Positions 23,891 to 32,713 of a DNA stretch of 64,000 bases are shown piece after piece. Position 1 is the stretch's first letter, and each line of letters starts with the position of its first letter. The notes beneath the pieces were generated by a model, which was not told the DNA's origin, searched no databases, and was given only the letters and a program-made list of their open reading frames with translations. Source of the DNA: Egibacter rhizosphaerae (GTDB lineage: Bacteria; Actinomycetota; Nitriliruptoria; Euzebyales; Egibacteraceae); assembly GCF_004322855.1 (NCBI RefSeq), contig NZ_CP036402.1, forward strand, positions 3,286,001 to 3,350,000, in the 5' to 3' direction. Position numbers and translations under genes: made by a program.

Positions 23891-25558
23891 ATGGGCGCGG
23901 ACGCGCACGGCCTGCTCGATACGGCGCGCGGGTCGCTGTCGGCGCGCGACTGGCCGGCGGCTCGGCAGGCTTTCGAGTCGGCCCGCGAGCGCGGCGTCGT
24001 GCTGTCGGCCGAGGACCTCTACGCGCTCGCGGACGCCTGCTGGTGGATGGGGCGGGTCGACGAGGCGCTCGCGGCCTACCAGGGCTCGCACGAGGGGTTC
24101 CTGGACGACGGCGACACCGCGGCGGCCGCGTCGGCGGCGCTCGACATCGCGGTCAACCACTTCCTGCGCGGCGACGAGGCCGCGGGCTCGGCGTGGTTCA
24201 GCCGCGTGCAGCGCCTGCTGCGCGACGCGCCCGAGTGCCCCGTGCACGGGTACGTCGCGTTCCTGCTCGAGGTCGAGGGCCCGCTGGGCGGCATCCGCCC
24301 CGGGGGCGAGGCCGACGCGGAGGCGATCGCGGCGGCCGCGCGGCGCATCCAGGCGCTCGGTCATCGCCACGGCGACGACAGCCTCGTCGCGGTCGCGACG
24401 ATGGGGGAGGGCCGGGCGCTGGTGAAGGCCGCCCGGGTCGAGGAGGGGCTCGGCCTGCTCGACGAGGCGATGCTCGCCGTGCGCACCGAACATCTCGACC
24501 CCAAGTGGGCCGGCAACGTCTACTGCCACCTGATGTCGGCCGCGTACGAGATCGCCGACATCGGCCGCGCGGTCCGGTGGACCGAGGCGACGACCCGGTG
24601 GCTCGAGCAGCTGCCGGTGGCCTTGCTGTTCACCGGGATCTGCCGGGTGCACCGGTCGCAGGTGCATCAGCTCACCGGCGCGTGGGACCGCGCGGAGGGC
24701 GAGGCCATCCGCGTCGGCGAGGAGCTCGCGGGCATCCAGCCCGCCAGTGCCGCCGAGGGGCACTACCAGGTCGGCGAGATCCGCCGGCTGCGCGGCGACG
24801 TCGCCGGCGCCGAGGACGCGTACGCGCAGGCGCACCGCCTCGGCCGCGACCCCCAGCCCGGCCTCGCGCTCCTGCGGCTGGCGCAGGGTCGCGCGGGCGT
24901 GGCGTGGTCGGCGATCCGTGCGGCGCTGATCGCGAGGGCCGGCGATCCGCTCGGCCGCGCGCGGCTGTGCGCGGCGGGCGTGGAGATCGCCGTCGCCGCC
25001 GACGAGCTGCCCGCCGCGGCGGAGCTCTGCGACGAGCTCGCCGACACCGCGACCGCCTACGGCACCACCGGGCTGCGGGTCATGGCGGTGCACGCCCGCG
25101 GCACGCTGACCCTGGCCGCGCAGGGTCACGAGCAGGCGCTGCCGCTCTTGCGCGACGCCTGCCAGGGCTGGCGCGACCTCGGGGCCGCCCACACCGAAGC
25201 GTGCGCGCGGGTGCTGCTCGCCAGCGCCTACGACGCGCTCGGCGACGCCGACGCGGCCGCCCGCGAGCGCGCCGTCGCCGCCGCGACGTTCGAGCAGCTC
25301 GGTGCCGGTCCGGACCTCGCCCGCTGCGCGCCGCAGCCGCACGAGCCGCGCGCGGACGGGCTGACCTCCCGCGAGATCGAGGTCCTCGCGTGCGTGGCCG
25401 CCGGACGCAGCAATCGCGAGGTCGCCGCCGAGCTGGTCATCAGCGAGAAGACCGTCGCCCGGCACCTGTCGAACATCTTCACCAAGCTCGGGGTGGCCTC
25501 CCGCACCGAGGCCGCCGCCTACGCGTTCTCCCACGACCTCGTGCCGCCGTCACCGTGA
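23891..25558 (+). CDS. LuxR-family regulator with TPR-like sensor region
   Basis: 555 aa from ATG 23891. The first ~480 residues are Ala-rich helical repeats of TPR type (for example ARQAFESARERG, ADACWWMGRVDEALAAYQGS), with no ATPase P-loop, so this is the non-ATPase variety. The last ~65 residues form a GerE/LuxR helix-turn-helix: LTSREIEVLACVAAGRSNRE, VAAELVISEKTVARHLSNI and FTKLGVASRTEA. It acts in the cytoplasm as a transcription factor; ligand and regulon are unknown, and no adjacent gene is clearly co-transcribed. Confidence 0.8.
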   Translation: MGADAHGLLDTARGSLSARDWPAARQAFESARERGVVLSAEDLYALADACWWMGRVDEALAAYQGSHEGFLDDGDTAAAASAALDIAVNHFLRGDEAAGSAWFSRVQRLLRDAPECPVHGYVAFLLEVEGPLGGIRPGGEADAEAIAAAARRIQALGHRHGDDSLVAVATMGEGRALVKAARVEEGLGLLDEAMLAVRTEHLDPKWAGNVYCHLMSAAYEIADIGRAVRWTEATTRWLEQLPVALLFTGICRVHRSQVHQLTGAWDRAEGEAIRVGEELAGIQPASAAEGHYQVGEIRRLRGDVAGAEDAYAQAHRLGRDPQPGLALLRLAQGRAGVAWSAIRAALIARAGDPLGRARLCAAGVEIAVAADELPAAAELCDELADTATAYGTTGLRVMAVHARGTLTLAAQGHEQALPLLRDACQGWRDLGAAHTEACARVLLASAYDALGDADAAARERAVAAATFEQLGAGPDLARCAPQPHEPRADGLTSREIEVLACVAAGRSNREVAAELVISEKTVARHLSNIFTKLGVASRTEAAAYAFSHDLVPPSP

Positions 25559-25623
25559 GGCCGGCGGGCGCGGGATTCCGAGCCTCGCTCGCTCCCTTGC
25601 GGTGCCAGCGATCGGGAGGGAGC

Positions 25624-26055
25624 ATGGACGAAATCGGACGCGAGCACCTTCGGCAGGTGCTCGTGGAGCAGCTCGGAGAGCAAGCTGCGGAGACCCTGAT
25701 GAGTCAGTTGCCTCCCTATCGGTGGCCCGATCTGGCCACCAAGGCCGACATCGCTGAGCTACGCGGCGAGCTCGCCCAGCTGCGCGGCGAGTTCGTCCAG
25801 CTGCGCGGCGAGTTCGGCGAGTTGCGCGGCGAGTTCGGCGAGTTGCGGGGTTCGGTCGCTGAGCAGCGCGGCGAGTTCGGCGAGTTGCGGGGTTCGGTCG
25901 CTGAGCAGCGCGGCGAGTTGATCGAACGGATCGGCGCGGTCCACGAGAGCGTGGGGGCCCTGCACGTGGTGGTCGCGCGGCAGACGTGGGTGATGACGCT
26001 GGGCATCGTCGCCGCGATCGCCGCCAGCGTCGGCATCACCGCGACGTTGGTGTAG
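25624..26055 (+). CDS. Heptad-repeat coiled-coil protein with C-terminal membrane anchor
   Basis: 143 aa, GGGAGGG before the ATG. After a helical N-terminus, residues ~40-103 are nearly perfect seven-residue repeats of the type ELRGEFG/QLRGEFV/EQRGELI with Leu or Val in core positions, predicting a long coiled coil. The last ~20 residues (TLGIVAAIAASVGITATLV) form one transmembrane helix. The arrangement resembles DUF1640-like anchored coiled coils. DNA repeats of 21 bp and 42 bp underlie it, so length variation by slippage is likely. Function is unknown. Confidence 0.72.
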   Translation: MDEIGREHLRQVLVEQLGEQAAETLMSQLPPYRWPDLATKADIAELRGELAQLRGEFVQLRGEFGELRGEFGELRGSVAEQRGEFGELRGSVAEQRGELIERIGAVHESVGALHVVVARQTWVMTLGIVAAIAASVGITATLV

Positions 26056-26088
26056 GGCCGCCCCGGCAGGCGCCCTTCAATCTGACCC

Positions 26089-26125
26089 TTGACTGCCCTA
26101 GATCCATCCATAATATATGATCCAT
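26089..26125 (+). promoter_or_regulatory. Leaderless promoter with direct-repeat operator for gntR
   Basis: TTGACT (26089-26094), a 16-bp spacer and TAATAT (26111-26116) place the transcription start at or next to the ATG at 26124. GATCCAT occurs at 26101-26107 and 26119-26125, flanking the near-palindrome CATAATATATG (26109-26119). This AT-rich island is a likely autoregulatory site for the GntR protein. Confidence 0.55.
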
Positions 26126-26849
26126 GGAATCGCGGGATGGGGCTCGTCCGGACAGGTCCGCTTTGACCGATCGCGTCTACGAGGTCCTGAAGACGCGCAT
26201 CCTCGAGCTCACCCTCCCACCGGACACGCGGCTGCAGGTCGGCAAGATCGCCGAGGAGTTCGACGTGAGCGCGACGCCGGTGCGCGAGGCTCTCAACCGT
26301 CTCGCGGCCGAGCATCTCGTCGCCGGGGCCGCGTACCGGGGCTTCTCGGTCTCGCCAGTGCTGGGTCGCCAGGAGCTCGTCCAGCTGCTGCAGGCCCGGC
26401 TCGTGGTCGAGCGGGCGGCCGCGTCGCGGGCCGCGGAGGTGCGCGACGAGGCGGCGCTGGAGCGTCTCGGCGAGCTCGTCACGCGGATGGAGAAGCTCGT
26501 GGATGCCCCCGTCCTGGACGTCATGGCCTTCAACGCCGCTGACCAGGCGTTCCACCAGGGTGTCGTCGAAGCGTCCGGCAATCCGTTCCTCGTCCAGGCC
26601 TTCGACTCCCTGCACGTGCACGTGCAGATCGCGCGGTTCTACGAGGGCGAGTCCGGCGGTCACGGCCAGCACGCCAACGTCGAGCACCAGCGCCTGCTGA
26701 AGGCGCTCGTGTCGGGGGACGCCGAGGCCGCGGCGGCGGAGGTGGACACCCATATCGCCGACGTGTTCGGCCGCTTGGAGGCCGAGATCGCGGCGGGGGA
26801 GGAGTCCACCACCGGCCCGCGCGCCGGGCAGCCCGCTCCGCAGACCTAG
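26124..26849 (+). CDS. GntR-family regulator, FCD subfamily, of the ABC/catabolic island
   Basis: 241 aa. The winged helix spans residues ~14-80 (VYEVLKTRILELTLPPDTRL and ATPVREALNRLAAEHLV). The FCD effector domain spans ~85-220; it keeps the acidic/His pattern used for metal and ligand binding (NAADQAFHQGVVEASGN, NVEHQRLLKAL). It is the first gene before an oligopeptide-type ABC importer and a long row of catabolic enzymes in the same direction, so it is the presumed local regulator. The ligand would be the imported compound or an intermediate. Confidence 0.85.
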   Translation: MESRDGARPDRSALTDRVYEVLKTRILELTLPPDTRLQVGKIAEEFDVSATPVREALNRLAAEHLVAGAAYRGFSVSPVLGRQELVQLLQARLVVERAAASRAAEVRDEAALERLGELVTRMEKLVDAPVLDVMAFNAADQAFHQGVVEASGNPFLVQAFDSLHVHVQIARFYEGESGGHGQHANVEHQRLLKALVSGDAEAAAAEVDTHIADVFGRLEAEIAAGEESTTGPRAGQPAPQT

Positions 26850-26999
26850 CTCCCGGAGGTGAAAGGAGGCGGCGGCACTGCTCCCGACAGCCCGAGCTGG
26901 GGCACGGCCGCGCTCGAGGAGCGTGACGGAGCACCCATCGAGGCGGGATCTTCGGCACACGAACGAAGGACCGCGCACAGCTGGCGCAAAGGATGTGGG

Positions 27000-28742
27000 A
27001 TGAGACGGTATCCGACGCGACTTGCCATCGTGCTCGCAGTGCTGCTCGCGATCGCGGCGTGCAGCCCGGTTGAGGACCCCGACACGGCAGCGGAGGGGGA
27101 ACCCGACGCCGACGAGGCCGCGGGGGAGGGGCCCGACACTGACGACGCCGACACTGACGACGCTGAAACTGACGACGCCGACACTGACGACGCCGAGCCG
27201 GACGGGGACGAGGAGGTCCCCGTCGAGGAGGGTGCGTCGGCGGGCGAGAGCGATCTGTACGGCCCGCCGCCGGAGGACCCGCAGGAGGGCGGGACGGTAA
27301 CGGTGGGTGCGCTCAACGAGCCCCCGTCGCTCGATCCCTTCCACGAGGGCGCGGACGCTCGGTCGGAATACTCGGTGCTCATGTACCAGGGGCTGATGTA
27401 CGAGAGTTCCCATGGCGTGCCCGTGCCGCTGCTGGCCGAGGACGTCGAGATCTCGGACGACGAGCTCACCTACACGTTCGAACTGCGCGAGGGGGTCGAG
27501 TTCCACGACGGCTCGCCCATGACCTCCGCGGACGTCCAGTACAGCTACGACTACATTCGCGACCCCGACAACGGGTCGCCCGGCGCCCAGGACTTCGCCG
27601 CGATCGACACGATCGAGGCGCCCGACGAGCACACCGTCGTGATGGAGTTGTCGGAGCCGAACTCGGCGCTGCTGATGACGCTGACCAACAAGTTCGGTGC
27701 CGTCGTGCCCGAGGACTACTTCGACAGCGAGACCGCCGAGCAGGACTTCAACACGGCGAGCGTCGGCACCGGGCCGTACCAGCTCGAGGACTTCAGCCCG
27801 AACGAATCGATCTCGCTGAGCCGCCACGAAGGCTACTGGGGCGACGGCCCCTACATCGACGAGCTCGTGTTCGAGTTCATCCCCGATGCGAGCGCGATGG
27901 TCGTCGCGCTCGAGAACGCTCGCATCGACCTCGGCGAGCTGCCGCAGATCACCGACATCGAGCAGCTCGAGGGCACCCCGGGCCTCGAGGTCGCGACCTT
28001 CCCCTCGCTCAATCAGAAGGCGATCGACCTCGTCGCCAACGTCGAACCCCTCGACGAGGAGCCGGTCCGGCAGGCCATCGCCGCTGCGCTCGACAAGGAG
28101 GAGGTCGCCCAGGCGGCTGCTCCGGAGCTGCACCAGGAGATCGGCATGATCGTCGGGGGGATGCAGGAGACATGGGGCCTGCCGCTCGACGAGGTCCCGT
28201 ACCAGGGGCAGGATCTCGAGACCGCCGAGGAGCTGCTGGCCGAGGCGGGCTACGAGGACGGCTTCGAGATCGACCTGCGGACAATCCAGGACTTCGACTG
28301 GATGGACGCCGCGGCCGTGGTTATCACTCAGCAACTCGCCGAGGTCGGGATCGACGTCTCCACCGAGACCGTCGACCTGGGGACGTGGATCGACGCCTGG
28401 AACAACCAGGCGGCGGGCTTCACCCTCAACGACTGGGGCACCCAGCCGGACCCGAGCCTCTTGTACTTCCGTCACTTCAGCCAGGAGCCCCAGGGCGCCG
28501 ACTTCCGGCTCTGGGACCATGACGAGGCCTCGCAACTGCTGGCGGACGGGATCGCCACGTCCGACCAGGAGGAGCGCGTGGAGATCTATCACGAGTTCCA
28601 GTCGGTCATGGCCGAGTCCGCCCCGACCATCCCGCTGTACAGCCCGCAGGCGGCGATCGCGACGCACGACCGGCTGGCGAACTACGTCCACCATCCCAGC
28701 GGGTGGTACTTCGGGCTCGCGACCGCCTACGTGGACGAGTAG
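27000..28742 (+). CDS. Family 5 ABC substrate-binding lipoprotein (Dpp/Opp type)
   Basis: 580 aa from ATG 27000. The lipobox is IAAC near residue 21. An unusual linker of DTDDA units (residues ~45-75) is encoded by 12-15-bp repeats. The SBP_bac_5 domain follows: GGTVTVGALNEPPSLDPF, LTYTFELREGVEFHDGSPMT, VGTGPYQLEDFSPNESISL, and VRQAIAAALDKEEVAQAA. Such proteins bind peptides, nickel chelates, glycosides or opines. The genes downstream favour a small organic substrate. The acidic linker matches those of the other two binding lipoproteins here and suggests adaptation to salt. Confidence 0.87.
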   Translation: MRRYPTRLAIVLAVLLAIAACSPVEDPDTAAEGEPDADEAAGEGPDTDDADTDDAETDDADTDDAEPDGDEEVPVEEGASAGESDLYGPPPEDPQEGGTVTVGALNEPPSLDPFHEGADARSEYSVLMYQGLMYESSHGVPVPLLAEDVEISDDELTYTFELREGVEFHDGSPMTSADVQYSYDYIRDPDNGSPGAQDFAAIDTIEAPDEHTVVMELSEPNSALLMTLTNKFGAVVPEDYFDSETAEQDFNTASVGTGPYQLEDFSPNESISLSRHEGYWGDGPYIDELVFEFIPDASAMVVALENARIDLGELPQITDIEQLEGTPGLEVATFPSLNQKAIDLVANVEPLDEEPVRQAIAAALDKEEVAQAAAPELHQEIGMIVGGMQETWGLPLDEVPYQGQDLETAEELLAEAGYEDGFEIDLRTIQDFDWMDAAAVVITQQLAEVGIDVSTETVDLGTWIDAWNNQAAGFTLNDWGTQPDPSLLYFRHFSQEPQGADFRLWDHDEASQLLADGIATSDQEERVEIYHEFQSVMAESAPTIPLYSPQAAIATHDRLANYVHHPSGWYFGLATAYVDE

Positions 28743-28793
28743 GCGGCCGAACCGGAGCCAAGAGGTCGAGTCGGCGAGAGGGCCGAGGTCCCC

Positions 28794-29744
28794 ATGGCGA
28801 GAATGCTCGGCAAGCGCCTGGTCGCGTCCGTCGTGACCGCGGTGCTCGCGACGATCGTCGTGTTCGTGCTCATGCGCGCGGTTCCCGGCGACGTCGTGCA
28901 GCAGATGCTCGGGCAGACGTCAGACCCTGACGTGGAGCGCGCATTGCGGTCCTTCTTCGGGCTGGACGAGCCCCTGTACGTGCAGTACGGGGAGTGGCTG
29001 CTCAGCGCGCTTCAGGGGGACCTCGGCACTGCCTGGGTCTCCGGCCAGCCGGTCGGCCAACTCATCGGCAACGCCCTGCTCGTCACCCTGCAGCTGACCC
29101 TGCTGACCCTGCTGCTCGCCGTCGTGCTCGGGGTGCCGGTCGGCCTCGTCGCCGGGATGCGCGAGGGCGGCCGGCTCGACTCGATCCTGCAGAGCCTGAC
29201 CGTTCTGGGGCTCGCGACGCCGATCTTCTGGCTCGGCATCATGCTGCTGATCGGCGTGTCGGCGGTCCTGGGCTGGTCGCCGCCGCTGTCCTACCAGCCG
29301 CCGACGGTCTCCCTCGGCGCGAACCTGCAGATGATGGTGCTGCCGGTCCTCAGCCTCGGGGTCCTGCAGGCGGCGGCGTACGCGCAGTTCGTGCGCCAGG
29401 CCGTGGTCTCCGCCACCCGCGAGCAATACGTCATCACCGCCAGGGCGAAGGGGCTGCCCGAGCGGAAGATCCTGTTCAAGCACATCCTCCGCAACATCCT
29501 GGTCCAGCTGATCACGTTCATGGGGCTGCTCGTCGTGCAGATCCTGGGCGGGGCGGTGGTGATCGAGTCGATCTTCACGCTGCCCGGCTTCGGCCGTCTG
29601 CTGCTCGGCGCGATCACGTCGCGCGACTACCCGCTGCTGCAGGGCGGGCTTCTGGTCGTCGTGCTTGTGACGCTGACGGTGAACCTGATCATCGATCTGC
29701 TCTACCGCGTCATCGACCCGCGTCTGAGGACGGTTGCGTCGTGA
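28794..29744 (+). CDS. ABC transporter permease, DppB type
   Basis: 316 aa inner-membrane subunit. An N-terminal span with VFVLMRAVPGDVVQQMLG is typical of DppB/OppB. Five further spans follow, and the EAA loop EQYVITARAKGLPERKILFKH, where the ATPase docks, is intact. The C-terminus ends VNLIIDLLYRVIDPRLRT, another family hallmark. The stop overlaps the GTG of the next permease by 4 bp. It forms the channel together with that gene for ligand delivered by the family 5 binding protein. Confidence 0.9.
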   Translation: MARMLGKRLVASVVTAVLATIVVFVLMRAVPGDVVQQMLGQTSDPDVERALRSFFGLDEPLYVQYGEWLLSALQGDLGTAWVSGQPVGQLIGNALLVTLQLTLLTLLLAVVLGVPVGLVAGMREGGRLDSILQSLTVLGLATPIFWLGIMLLIGVSAVLGWSPPLSYQPPTVSLGANLQMMVLPVLSLGVLQAAAYAQFVRQAVVSATREQYVITARAKGLPERKILFKHILRNILVQLITFMGLLVVQILGGAVVIESIFTLPGFGRLLLGAITSRDYPLLQGGLLVVVLVTLTVNLIIDLLYRVIDPRLRTVAS

Positions 29745-30628
29745 CCGACACCGTTCAGCACGTCGACGACCGCACCCGGCCGGGCGATGCCCGGCGGAGC
29801 GGGTCGTGGCGCCGGCTCGGCAAGCGGCTGCGCCGTCAGCCGGGTCTGGCGCTCGGCTTGCTGATCCTCGCCCTGCTGCTCGCGATCGTTGCGGCGCCGT
29901 GGCTGTTCACCAACGCCGACCCGAACGTGGTCAACCCCGCCGAGCGCCTGTCGCCGCCGTCGGGCGAGCACTGGTTCGGGACTGACGACGTTGGCCGCGA
30001 CATCTACGCGCGCGTGATCTACGGCACGCGGGTGACGCTGGGGATCCTGCTCGCGTCCCTGGCGTTCGCCGGCGTGCTCGGAGGCACGAGCGGGATCGTC
30101 GCCGGCTACCTCGGGCGGTCCACCGACATGCTGTTCGGTCGCGGGGTCGACGTGATCCTGAGCTTCCCGCCGCTGATCCTCGGGCTGATCCTCACGGGGA
30201 TCCTGGGGGCGGGCACGCAGAACCTTGTGCTCGCGATGAGCGTCATCTACTTCCCGACGTTCTTCCGAATCGGCCGCTCGGGGACGATGAGCGAGTCGAC
30301 CAAGGTGTACGCGGAGGCGGCCTACGCGCTCGGGTACTCGCGCTTCCGAATCCTGTCCCGCCACATCGCCCGCAACGTCGTCCCGCTGCTGCTCGCTCAA
30401 CTCATGGTCGTCTTCCCGCTCGCGCTGCAGATCCAGGCTGCGCTCAGCTTCCTCGGCCTCGGCGTGCAGCCCCCGACCCCCGACTGGGGCAACATCCTCG
30501 AGCAGAGCCAGAACTTCCTGCTCGCGGCCCCGTGGATGTCCGCCTTCCCCGGGCTGGCGATCCTCGTCTCCGCGCTCGGGATGATCCTGCTTGGGCGCGC
30601 GGCCCAGGCGAGCGTGGACGATGCGTAG
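29741..30628 (+). CDS. ABC transporter permease, DppC type
   Basis: 295 aa from GTG 29741 within a GTGA overlap. The cytoplasmic N-terminus is longer than average (~35 residues, Arg-rich), followed by the first span and the DppC hallmark HWFGTDDVGRDIYARVIYGT in the periplasmic loop. The EAA region KVYAEAAYALGYSRFRILSRH is present, and the end segment LSFLGLGVQPPTPDWGNIL is characteristic of the subunit. It pairs with the DppB-type permease. The gene stops shortly before the first ATPase. Confidence 0.9.
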   Translation: MTDTVQHVDDRTRPGDARRSGSWRRLGKRLRRQPGLALGLLILALLLAIVAAPWLFTNADPNVVNPAERLSPPSGEHWFGTDDVGRDIYARVIYGTRVTLGILLASLAFAGVLGGTSGIVAGYLGRSTDMLFGRGVDVILSFPPLILGLILTGILGAGTQNLVLAMSVIYFPTFFRIGRSGTMSESTKVYAEAAYALGYSRFRILSRHIARNVVPLLLAQLMVVFPLALQIQAALSFLGLGVQPPTPDWGNILEQSQNFLLAAPWMSAFPGLAILVSALGMILLGRAAQASVDDA

Positions 30629-30674
30629 TGGCCCGGTGGACGTCCCGAGCGAGCCCACGAGGAGGGGAGGCCCC

Positions 30675-31706
30675 GTGACGGACGTGCGAGGCGAGCGCTC
30701 CTCCGGCGAGGTGGCGGGCGACGGTCCGGTGCTGCGGGCCGAGGGGCTGCGCACCCACTTCCAGCAGGGGGAATCGGTGGTCCGCGCGGTGGACGGCGTC
30801 TCCCTCGAGGTCCACCCCGGTGAGATCGTCGCGATCGTCGGTGAGTCCGGATCCGGCAAGACGGCGACCGGCATGAGCCTCATGCGGCTCATCAATCGCC
30901 GGATCATCGCCCACCAGGAGGGCCGGGTCACGCTCCGCACCCGCTCCGGCGAGGAGGTCGACCTGCTCGCTGCCTCCGATCGCGTCGTCCGGCACGTGCG
31001 GGGCGGCGAGATCGGCATGATCTTCCAGGACCCGATGACGAGCCTCAACCCCGTGTTCACGATCGGCAACCAGATCGTCGAGGGGATCCGCGAGCACCGC
31101 TCGGCCTCGCGACACGAGGCGCGCGAGGTCGCCCGGGATCTGCTGCGCAGCGTCGGGCTCGGCGAGGTCGAGCGGCTCATGCGGGTGTTCCCCCACCAGC
31201 TGTCCGGCGGGATGCGACAGCGCGCGATGATCGCGATGGCCCTCGCCGGCCGTCCCCGGCTGCTGATCGCCGACGAACCGACGACCGCGCTCGACGTGAC
31301 CGTCCAGGCGCAGATCGTTCGGTTGCTGCAGGACCTCGCCGCCGAGCGCGGCATGGGGGTGGTCTTCATCACCCACGACCTCGCGCTCGTGTCCCGCATC
31401 GCCGACCGGGTCTGCGTCATGTATGCCGGCCAGGTGGTGGAGGCCGGCGCCGCCGCCGAGGTATTCGCGCGCCCGCGCCACCCGTACACGATCGCGCTCG
31501 CGGGGTGCATCCCGTACGGGCCGTCGGGCGAGCGTCTCAACACGATCCCGGGGAAGCCGCCGAACCTCGCCGGGGAGTTCGCCGGGTGCCGGTTCGCGGC
31601 CCGCTGTGATTACGCCGTGCCCGCGTGCTCCGAGGCGCCGGTCGCGCTGCGAGCGGTCGAGGCGGGGCGCTCGGCGCGCTGCATCCGAGCCGAGGAGATC
31701 TCGTGA
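30675..31706 (+). CDS. ABC transporter ATPase, DppD type
   Basis: 343 aa. GTG 30675 is chosen because GGAGGGGAGG lies just upstream; an in-frame ATG at 30621 would overlap the permease end. Walker A GESGSGKT, Q-loop IFQDPMTSLNP, signature LSGGMRQR, Walker B LLIADEPTTALD and the H-loop HDL are complete. The C-terminal oligopeptide-transporter extension has the Cys cluster CRFAARCDYAVPAC. One of two ATPases of the importer; it ends in a GTGA overlap with the second. Confidence 0.9.
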   Translation: MTDVRGERSSGEVAGDGPVLRAEGLRTHFQQGESVVRAVDGVSLEVHPGEIVAIVGESGSGKTATGMSLMRLINRRIIAHQEGRVTLRTRSGEEVDLLAASDRVVRHVRGGEIGMIFQDPMTSLNPVFTIGNQIVEGIREHRSASRHEAREVARDLLRSVGLGEVERLMRVFPHQLSGGMRQRAMIAMALAGRPRLLIADEPTTALDVTVQAQIVRLLQDLAAERGMGVVFITHDLALVSRIADRVCVMYAGQVVEAGAAAEVFARPRHPYTIALAGCIPYGPSGERLNTIPGKPPNLAGEFAGCRFAARCDYAVPACSEAPVALRAVEAGRSARCIRAEEIS

Positions 31707-32713
31707 GCGAGGAAGTCCTGCGCCTCGACGGGGTGACCAAACGGTTTCGCGTGTCCCGGGGCGCGCCCTGGAGCCCGCCCCGGTTCGTCCACGCCGTGGA
31801 GGGCGTCGATCTGTCCGTGCGGCGCGGGGAGTGCCTGGGCGTCGTGGGCGAGTCGGGCTCAGGCAAGTCGACGCTCGGGCGCGTCGCCCTGCGGCTGTTG
31901 GAGCCGACCGAGGGGACGGTGTGGTACGAGGGCACCGACCTCACCGCGCTGGGTCCCCAGGAGTTGCGCCGGTACCGCTCCGAGCTGCAGATGATCTTCC
32001 AGGACCCGCACTCGAGCCTGAACCCGCGGATGACCCTCGGGGCCGCGATCGAGGAGGCGGTGCGGGTACACCGCATCGTGCCCGAGGAGCAGGTCGACGA
32101 CTACGTCGAGGAGCTGTTCCGGCTCGTGGGGCTCGACCCGGCGTTCGCGAAGCGCTACCCGAGCGCGCTGTCGGGCGGGCAGAAGCAACGTGTGGCCATC
32201 GCGCGGGCGCTCTCGGTCAAGCCCTCGCTCGTGGTCGCCGACGAGGCCGTGTCGGCGCTCGACGTCTCGATCCAGGCCGAGATCCTCAACCTCATCGAGG
32301 ACATCAAGGAGGAGCGCAACCTCACCACCCTGTTCATCAGCCACGACCTGTCGGTCGTCGAGGTAGTCGCCGATCGGGTCGTGGTCATGTACCTCGGGCG
32401 TCCCATGGAGGTCGCCGGCGCCGACGCGATCTACCGGGACCCGCGGCACCCGTACACACGGGGCCTGCTCTCCTCCGCACCGACGTTCGAGGGCGAGCCG
32501 CTGTCGATGGAGGGCGAGATCCCCTCGCCCACGTCACCCCCCAGCGGGTGCGTGTTCCGCACCCGCTGCCCGTACGCGATCGCTGAGTGTGCCGAAGCCG
32601 TGCCTGAGTTGCGCCGGGTGGGCCCCGACCAGTACGTCGCGTGCGTGCGCAGGGACGTCGCGGGGGCGACCGTCGACGATCCCGCGGGCGCGCACACCAC
32701 GGGGGCCCCCTGA
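31703..32713 (+). CDS. ABC transporter ATPase, DppF type
   Basis: 336 aa from GTG 31703. All nucleotide-binding motifs are present: GESGSGKST, IFQDPHSSLNPRMTL (this longer Q-loop is typical of DppF/OppF), LSGGQKQR, LVVADEAVSALD and ISHDLSVV. The C-terminal Cys pattern CVFRTRCPYAIAEC matches the family. The Asp-Glu-Ala instead of Asp-Glu-Pro after Walker B is common among DppF proteins. Its TGA overlaps the ATG of the following amidohydrolase, tying transport to catabolism in one transcript. Confidence 0.9.
   Translation: MSEEVLRLDGVTKRFRVSRGAPWSPPRFVHAVEGVDLSVRRGECLGVVGESGSGKSTLGRVALRLLEPTEGTVWYEGTDLTALGPQELRRYRSELQMIFQDPHSSLNPRMTLGAAIEEAVRVHRIVPEEQVDDYVEELFRLVGLDPAFAKRYPSALSGGQKQRVAIARALSVKPSLVVADEAVSALDVSIQAEILNLIEDIKEERNLTTLFISHDLSVVEVVADRVVVMYLGRPMEVAGADAIYRDPRHPYTRGLLSSAPTFEGEPLSMEGEIPSPTSPPSGCVFRTRCPYAIAECAEAVPELRRVGPDQYVACVRRDVAGATVDDPAGAHTTGAP

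Noticed and set aside
25716-28694. A 992-codon open frame on the minus strand
   Set aside because: It is antisense to the coiled-coil gene, the GntR gene and the family 5 lipoprotein, all of which have clear family motifs. It has no motif of its own.
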